64,000 bases of DNA from Actinopolyspora erythraea (GTDB lineage: Bacteria; Actinomycetota; Actinomycetes; Mycobacteriales; Pseudonocardiaceae). The notes under the pieces were generated by a model, which did not search any database, was not told the DNA's origin, and worked only from the letters and a program-made list of their open reading frames with translations. The position numbers and the translations under genes were made by a program. This document shows positions 58,771 to 64,000 of the stretch, piece by piece. Numbering within the stretch: position 1 is the first letter of the stretch; every line of letters starts with the position of its first letter. The stretch covers positions 3,658,001 through 3,722,000 of the forward strand of contig NZ_CP022752.1 in the NCBI RefSeq assembly GCF_002263515.1, written 5' to 3'.

Positions 58771-60489
58771 ATGAGCCGGACCGCCGAAGACCAGCAACTG
58801 TCCTTCGACGAGCTGGGACAGCCGCTGCACGACGTCAGTTTCGTGGTCCTCGACCTGGAGACCACGGGCGGCCGCGGCTCGTCGGACGAGATCACCGAGA
58901 TCGCCGCGGTCAAGGTGCGCGGCGGGCGGACCGTGGGAGAGTTCTCCACCCTGGTCAATCCGGGACGGCCGATCCCGCCGAGCATCTCGTCGATCACCGG
59001 CATCACCGACGCCATGGTCGCCGACGCCCCGAGCGTGGCCGCCGTGCTGCCGTCCTTCCTCGAGTTCTGCGCGGGAAGCACGCTGGTCGCGCACAACGCG
59101 AGCTTCGACACCGGCTTCCTGCGGGCCGCCTGCGAGCGGTCGGACCTGAGCTGGCCCGGGCCACCGGTGGTGTGCACGGTCCGGCTGTCACGCCGCGTGC
59201 TCTCCCCCGACGAGACGCCGAACCACAAACTCGCCACCCTCGCCCGGGTCCTCGGGGCGAGAACCACACCGCGGCACCGCGCGCTGGACGACGCGCGGGC
59301 GACGGTGGACGTGCTGCACGCTCTGCTGGAGCGACTCGGAAGCCACCACGTGTACTCGCTGGAGGACCTGCTCGACTACCTGCCGCGGGTGACGCCGCAG
59401 CAACGCCGCAAGCGCACGCTGGCCGACGGGCTGCCCGACGCGCCGGGCGTCTACCTCTTCCTCGGCCCGAACGACGAGGTGCTCTACGTGGGGACGGCGA
59501 CGAACCTGCGCAGACGAGTGCGCCAGTACTTCACGGCGGGCGAACGGCGCGGCAGGATGCGCGAAATGGTGGCGCTGGCCCACCGGGTGGACCACGTGGA
59601 GTGCGCGCACGCCCTCGAGGCCGAGGTCCGTGAGCTGCGGCTGCTGGAGGCACACCAGCCGCGCTACAACCGGCGATCCAAGTTCCCGAGAGCCGTGTGG
59701 TGGGTCTCGCTGACCGAGGAGCCGTTCCCCCGTCTGACGGTCACCCGCAAGCCCAGGAGCTCCTCGCTCGGGCCGTTCCGGACTCGGAAGGCCGCGGGGA
59801 ACGCGGTGGAGGCCCTGGAGGACGCCACCCGGTTGCGGGGGTGCACCGACCGCATTCCGAAAGGCGGAGGATCCCGGCGGCACCCCTGTGCCGCGCACGA
59901 GATGGGGCGCTGCGGCGCACCGTGCGTCGGATACGAGGGGACAACGGACTACGAGCCCAGGGTGGTACCGGTCCGGGAAGTGCTGTCGGGCAGCGGTGAC
60001 TCCGCGCTCCGGCGACTGCGGGACACGATAGCGGAGCTGTCCGAGACGCGGCGCTTCGAGGAGGCGGCCACGCACCGGGACCGCCTCGTCGAGCTCGTCC
60101 GCGGCCTGGACCGGGGGCAACGGCTGGCAGCGCTGGCCTCGGTCCCGGAGCTGGTGGCGGCGCGGCCGGACGGTTCCGGCGGATGGCTGTTCGCGGTGGT
60201 GCGCCACGGCAGACTGGCCTCCGCCGGAACGGCGCCACGAGGCACCCCGCCGATGCCGGTGGTGGACCGGCTCCAGGCGGCGGCCCGGACGGTGCTGCCG
60301 AGCGAGGATCCCCTGCGCGGTGCTCCGGTGGACGAGGTCCAGGCAGTCCACCGGTGGCTCACCGGAGGGGACGCCCGCATGGTGCGGTGCGACTCCCCCT
60401 GGTCAGAACCGGCCGGTGCGGCGGGGAGCTGGCGCGGGTGGGCGGAGTCCGCTTCGAGAGCGCGCGTTCCCTACGAGGCGGCTGACTGA
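58771..60489 (+). CDS. DEDDh exonuclease fused to UvrC-type GIY-YIG nuclease (Rv2191-like)
   Basis: 572 aa. The N-terminal DnaQ-like proofreading exonuclease (VLDLETTGGRGSSDEITEIA; LVAHNASFDTGF; HRALDDARAT) is joined at about residue 200 to a GIY-YIG domain (GVYLFLGPNDEVLYVGTATN) and a UvrC-like Cys-containing middle region (HPCAAHEMGRCGAPCVGY). The UvrC endonuclease V and HhH parts are absent, so it is not UvrC itself. A known actinobacterial fusion, presumably in DNA repair or RNA trimming. ATG 58771 has only a distant GGGAGG. Confidence 0.9.
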   Translation: MSRTAEDQQLSFDELGQPLHDVSFVVLDLETTGGRGSSDEITEIAAVKVRGGRTVGEFSTLVNPGRPIPPSISSITGITDAMVADAPSVAAVLPSFLEFCAGSTLVAHNASFDTGFLRAACERSDLSWPGPPVVCTVRLSRRVLSPDETPNHKLATLARVLGARTTPRHRALDDARATVDVLHALLERLGSHHVYSLEDLLDYLPRVTPQQRRKRTLADGLPDAPGVYLFLGPNDEVLYVGTATNLRRRVRQYFTAGERRGRMREMVALAHRVDHVECAHALEAEVRELRLLEAHQPRYNRRSKFPRAVWWVSLTEEPFPRLTVTRKPRSSSLGPFRTRKAAGNAVEALEDATRLRGCTDRIPKGGGSRRHPCAAHEMGRCGAPCVGYEGTTDYEPRVVPVREVLSGSGDSALRRLRDTIAELSETRRFEEAATHRDRLVELVRGLDRGQRLAALASVPELVAARPDGSGGWLFAVVRHGRLASAGTAPRGTPPMPVVDRLQAAARTVLPSEDPLRGAPVDEVQAVHRWLTGGDARMVRCDSPWSEPAGAAGSWRGWAESASRARVPYEAAD

Positions 60490-60585
60490 CCGGAGTCCCC
60501 TCCACCCCGCCGAATGACCCGCCGAGCGGACCACCATCCCCGCCCCGAGCACCGCCCGGGTACGGTCGTTCGCCGCTCATTCGTC

Positions 60586-61008
60586 CTACTCGGACAGATC
60601 ACCACTGGTGACCACTCTGGTGGGACGCAGGTACACCGCGAGCTGTCCGGGGCCGGCGATCTTGCCGCCCACCCGCTCGGCCTTCTCCGCCCCCACGTAA
60701 CGGGCGGCGACGGTGGTGGCGACCCGGAGCACCTCCGCCTGCTCGGCGGTGGTCTCCGCGCTGCCCTGGATCTGCACGAAGGTGCGGCCGCTCTGCTCGT
60801 CCACGCACATCGCCAGTCGCGGGTCCCTGGCGATCGCCGTCGCCTTGGCGCTGTCGGCCGAGGTGTTGAACACGATCCGGTCCCCGTCCCGCGCGAACCA
60901 CACCGGCACCACCAGCGGCCGACCGTCCAACCCCAGGTAACCGACCTTGCCGGTGCGCCCTCCCTCGTCCAGGAACGAACGCACCTTCTCCGCCGTGATC
61001 GTCGTCAT
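60586..61008 (-). CDS. PPOX-class F420/flavin-dependent oxidoreductase
   Basis: 140 aa split-barrel protein of the pyridoxamine oxidase superfamily: GYLGLDGRPLVVPVWFARDGD, VFNTSADSAKATAIARDP and YLRPTRVV. Members of this size in actinobacteria commonly bind F420; cofactor cannot be proved here. ATG 61008 chosen (MTTITAEKVRSF). Confidence 0.83.
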   Translation of the reverse strand: MTTITAEKVRSFLDEGGRTGKVGYLGLDGRPLVVPVWFARDGDRIVFNTSADSAKATAIARDPRLAMCVDEQSGRTFVQIQGSAETTAEQAEVLRVATTVAARYVGAEKAERVGGKIAGPGQLAVYLRPTRVVTSGDLSE

Positions 61009-61138
61009 GGCGTCCACGGTAGTGCCGAGACTCCCGCGAGGCACGTCGCCACGGGCGGCGGAGCGGCCGGAAAACGGTTGGCCCGGGACGTCGGTACGTC
61101 CCGGGCCAACCGGTGATCACGACAGCGGTCTCAGGGCA

Positions 61139-62842
61139 TCACTCCTCGGGCTGACGAGTCCTGCCGCCGACCAGCTCGCCCCGCTCGGAGTCCTCGGAGT
61201 CCACGTCCTCCTGGTGCGCCTCCAGGCCGTGCTCCTCCTGACGGGCGTGTTCCTCCTGGCGGGCGTGCTCCAGCGCGGCCGTCTCCACCGAGGGGTCCGG
61301 TTTGAGCCAACCACCCTCGACCGGCCTGCCCGCCGCGCCGAGCTTGTTCATCTTCTTGGGCACCGGGGCGCCCTGGTACTCCAGCTCCACGGGGTGGCCG
61401 TGGTCGTCGACCGGCCCGAGCGGCTGGTGCACCTCGACGAACTCACCGTGCGGCAGCCGCTTGATGATGCCGGTCTCGATGCCGTGCTCCAGCACCTCGC
61501 GGTCGGACCGCTGCAGCCCGATGCAGACGCGGTAGGTGATGAAGTACGCGATGGGCGGACCCACCAGCAGACCGATCCTGCCGATCCAGGTCATCGCGTT
61601 CAACGAGATGTCGAACTTGAAGGCGATGATGTCGTTGACACCCGAGATCATCAACACCATGAAGAAGGTCAGCGCCATCATGCCCAGGCTGGTGCGCACC
61701 GGAACGTCCCTCGGCCGCTGGACGAGGTTGTGGTGCGCCTCGTCGCCGGTGAGCTTGCGCTCGATGAGCGGGTAGGCGAGGGCGACGGTGAATATCAGCC
61801 CCATGAACAGCACCGTCGGGAAGAACACCGCGGGGATCGTGTACTCGCCCCACAGGTAGACCTCCCAGGCAGGCCAGAGCCGACTGGAACCGTCGGTCCA
61901 GATCATGTACCAGTCCGGCTGCGAGGCGGCCGACACCTGCGAGGCGTTGTACGGACCCAGGTGCCAGATCGGGTTGATCTGGAAGATACCGCCCATGATG
62001 GCCGTGACACCGGTGACGATGGCGAAGAAGCTGCCCGCCTTGGTGGCGAACACCGGCATGATCCGGACGCCGACGACGTTGCTCTCCTTGCGCCCCACAC
62101 CGGGGAACTGGGTGTGCTTCTGATACCAGACCAGCGCCAGGTGCACCGCGATCAACCCGAGGATGATCCCGGGCAGCAGGAAGATGTGCATCATGTAGAA
62201 GCGCGGGATCAGCTCGGTGCCGGGGAACTCCCCGCCGAACAGGATCCAGTGGATCCAGGTGCCGACCACGGGGATGGACATCGCGATCCCGGAGGCGATG
62301 CGCACGCCGGTGCCGGACAGCAGGTCGTCCGGCAGCGAGTAGCCGGTGAAGCCCTCGAACATGCCGAGGATGAACAGCAGGATGCCGATCATCCAGTTGG
62401 TCTCCCTGGGACGCCGGAACGCGCCCGTGAAGAACACCCGCAGCATGTGCGCCACGATCGCGGCCATGAACAGCAGCGCGGCCCAGTGGTGCACCTGCCT
62501 GGCGAACATCCCGCCGCGCACCTCGAAGGAGATGTCCAGCGCGCTGGCGAAGGCGCGGGACATCTCGATACCGCGCAGGTTGGTGTAGGAGCCCTGGTAC
62601 TGCACCTCGGCCATCGACGGGTCGAAGAAGAAGGCCAGGTAGGTGCCCGTCAGCAGCAGCAGGATGAAGGTGTAGAGCGCCACCTCACCGAGCAGGAAGG
62701 ACCAGTGCGTGGGGAACACCTTGTTCATCTGCCGACGCAGGCCCGAGGCTACGTGGAACCGTTTGTCGACCTCGTCGGCCTGCTGGCCGACGGCACGCTG
62801 CAACGCACCTTCCGACTTGGTCGGGGTAGTGATCGAACTCAT
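61139..62842 (-). CDS. qcrB: Cytochrome bc1 complex cytochrome b subunit
   Basis: 567 aa. Membrane subunit carrying hemes bL and bH and the quinol sites of the actinobacterial bcc-aa3 supercomplex. Heme histidine pairs are in [18 protein letters not shown] and [20 protein letters not shown]; the Qo-site motif appears as PDWYMIW; eight or nine helices in total. The C-terminal extension of about 120 residues is charged and carries a short duplication ([15 protein letters not shown]). ATG 62842 overlaps the qcrA stop (ATGA). Confidence 0.96.
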   Translation of the reverse strand: MSSITTPTKSEGALQRAVGQQADEVDKRFHVASGLRRQMNKVFPTHWSFLLGEVALYTFILLLLTGTYLAFFFDPSMAEVQYQGSYTNLRGIEMSRAFASALDISFEVRGGMFARQVHHWAALLFMAAIVAHMLRVFFTGAFRRPRETNWMIGILLFILGMFEGFTGYSLPDDLLSGTGVRIASGIAMSIPVVGTWIHWILFGGEFPGTELIPRFYMMHIFLLPGIILGLIAVHLALVWYQKHTQFPGVGRKESNVVGVRIMPVFATKAGSFFAIVTGVTAIMGGIFQINPIWHLGPYNASQVSAASQPDWYMIWTDGSSRLWPAWEVYLWGEYTIPAVFFPTVLFMGLIFTVALAYPLIERKLTGDEAHHNLVQRPRDVPVRTSLGMMALTFFMVLMISGVNDIIAFKFDISLNAMTWIGRIGLLVGPPIAYFITYRVCIGLQRSDREVLEHGIETGIIKRLPHGEFVEVHQPLGPVDDHGHPVELEYQGAPVPKKMNKLGAAGRPVEGGWLKPDPSVETAALEHARQEEHARQEEHGLEAHQEDVDSEDSERGELVGGRTRQPEE

Positions 62843-64000
62843 GAATTCCGCTCCCAGTAAGCCGGGCCGATCGGCTCGATGTAGTCGCTCCGCGCCACGA
62901 AGTAGCCCTCCTCGTCCACGGTGATCGGCAGCTGCGGCAGCGCCCGTGTCGCGGGACCGAAAACCGGCTTGGCATAGCTGTTGGCCACGTCGAACTGCGA
63001 CTGGTGGCACGGGCAGAGCAAGCGACCGGTCTGCGCCTCGTACAGCGAGGTGGGGCACCCGAGGTGGGTGCAGATCTTCGAGTAGGCGTAGTAGTCGCCG
63101 TAGTTGAAGTCCTCCTGGCCCTTGCGCTCCACGGGGGAGTCACCCGGGCGCAGTCGGATCAACATGGTCGGGTTGTCCGAACGGCGCAACGCGTGCAGCA
63201 GCGCCTCCTCGTTGTGCCGTTCGGACTCCCGGAACGGGAAGACCGTCTCGAACCCGCCCGGCGAGAGGTCCTGCGGGCGCACCAGCGAGATGTCGTGCGG
63301 GTCACCGGTGTTGCGACGCAGGTAGACCTTCTCCCCGTCGGTCTGCATCCAGCCGGTGTGCTTCAGCGAGTCGGGGCCCGTCTCCGCCCAGGGGTTCTTG
63401 ACCATGCCGCCGAGCACGAGCACACCGGTCCCGAGGCCGAAGGCTCCGGCACCGAAACCGGCGGTCCGCTTGATCATCGAGCGCCGGGCGATGGTGCTGC
63501 GGTTGCCGGCGTCGGCCAGCTCCGCGACCGTGGTCTGGCGGTCCAGTTCGGAGGAGCCGTGACCGTCGTGTCGCTGCTGCACCGCCGTCTCGTGCGGCAT
63601 GAACTTCTTGGAGTACAGGATGGCCCCGATCCCCACCGACAGGATCGACAGCCCCAGGAAGAAGCCGATCAGCGGGTTGTACAGCGAGTACAGGAAGTGT
63701 CCCCGCTCGTCGACCAGCGGGTTGACGTAACGCCACGGCCAGAAGATGAACACGCCGATGAAGGCGAGGGCCGACAACCCCGCCAGCGAGAACCAGGCCG
63801 CCACCGCGCGCTCCGCGCGGCGTTCGGCACGGGTTCCCTTGACCGGCCAGGGATCCGGGTACTCGACGAGCTCGACGTCGTCCTGCGCGAGCCCCAGACG
63901 TACCTTCTCGTCCCGGCTCATCTCCGCGAGCTCGGCGTCCGTCGGGTTGGTTCCGGCTCCCGCCGCGCCGTGCTCGTCGGCGGAGCGCTCCTCGTCGTGC
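62839..64000 (-). CDS. qcrA: Cytochrome bc1 complex Rieske iron-sulfur subunit (N-terminus outside window)
   Basis: 387 codons visible; the frame is open to the right edge (…[25 protein letters not shown]), which is colinear with the usual QcrA N-terminus, so the true start is beyond 64000. Three membrane helices ([56 protein letters not shown]) are followed by the Rieske domain with cluster ligands in CTHLGCPTS and CPCHQSQFD. Coupled to qcrB by overlap. Confidence 0.95.
   Translation of the reverse strand, partial: HDEERSADEHGAAGAGTNPTDAELAEMSRDEKVRLGLAQDDVELVEYPDPWPVKGTRAERRAERAVAAWFSLAGLSALAFIGVFIFWPWRYVNPLVDERGHFLYSLYNPLIGFFLGLSILSVGIGAILYSKKFMPHETAVQQRHDGHGSSELDRQTTVAELADAGNRSTIARRSMIKRTAGFGAGAFGLGTGVLVLGGMVKNPWAETGPDSLKHTGWMQTDGEKVYLRRNTGDPHDISLVRPQDLSPGGFETVFPFRESERHNEEALLHALRRSDNPTMLIRLRPGDSPVERKGQEDFNYGDYYAYSKICTHLGCPTSLYEAQTGRLLCPCHQSQFDVANSYAKPVFGPATRALPQLPITVDEEGYFVARSDYIEPIGPAYWERNS

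Overview
The window is high-GC DNA with strong G/C bias at third codon positions. Its gene content is typical of an actinomycete of the Mycobacteriales/Pseudonocardiales type: DUF4192, DUF349, DUF3046 and DUF4383 proteins, Lhr, a PASTA kinase next to an Rv2175c-like gene, class II DAHP synthase and actinobacterial QcrAB. From family knowledge, two blocks follow the gene order known around M. tuberculosis Rv2719c-Rv2738c (lexA to recA) and Rv2171-Rv2196 (lppM to qcrB). The species cannot be named from sequence alone. The window is almost entirely core chromosome. No IS element, prophage, CRISPR array, tRNA or rRNA was seen.

Positions 1-9.5 kb hold a DUF4192 gene cut by the left edge, a secreted S15 peptidase, a small conserved gene interrupted by an in-frame stop, and nrdR-nrdJ (B12-dependent ribonucleotide reductase and its repressor). 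A lexA region follows with two SOS boxes; the divergent neighbour of lexA keeps a membrane anchor but has no LysM domain. Positions 9.5-11.3 kb are a decayed patch: an AT-richer spacer and an MFS transporter pseudogene with frameshifts and an internal deletion.

Positions 11.3-32.4 kb are the conserved hflX-dapF-miaA / DUF349 / miaB / gluABCD / recX-recA segment, covering RNA modification, lysine and peptidoglycan precursor synthesis, glutamate uptake and SOS repair. Between gluD and recX lies a set of genes not normally there: a lipoprotein that looks like a solute-binding protein missing one lobe, the Entner-Doudoroff pair edd-eda, an iron-box-controlled siderophore-binding lipoprotein and a HAD hydrolase.

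Positions 32.5-39.8 kb carry an unannotated-size 39-codon membrane ORF, the giant helicase lhr, a GNAT acetyltransferase and a DUF885 protein. Positions 39.9-64 kb are the lppM-idsA-Rv2175c/pknL-aroG-pfk-Rv2179c-acyltransferase-ArsA-SRPBCC-phosphoesterase-fadD15-NlpC/P60-NYN-DEDDh/GIY-YIG-PPOX-qcrB-qcrA block, dealing with cell envelope, lipid activation, aromatic synthesis and the cytochrome bc1 complex. The phosphofructokinase has the residues of a pyrophosphate-dependent enzyme, which together with edd-eda suggests unusual upper glycolysis.

The most novel non-coding signal is a structured element of about 105-115 bp present twice, at 4116-4218 and 55382-55496. Each copy lies just 3' of a gene (nrdJ, fadD15) in the same relative orientation and with a conserved hairpin core.
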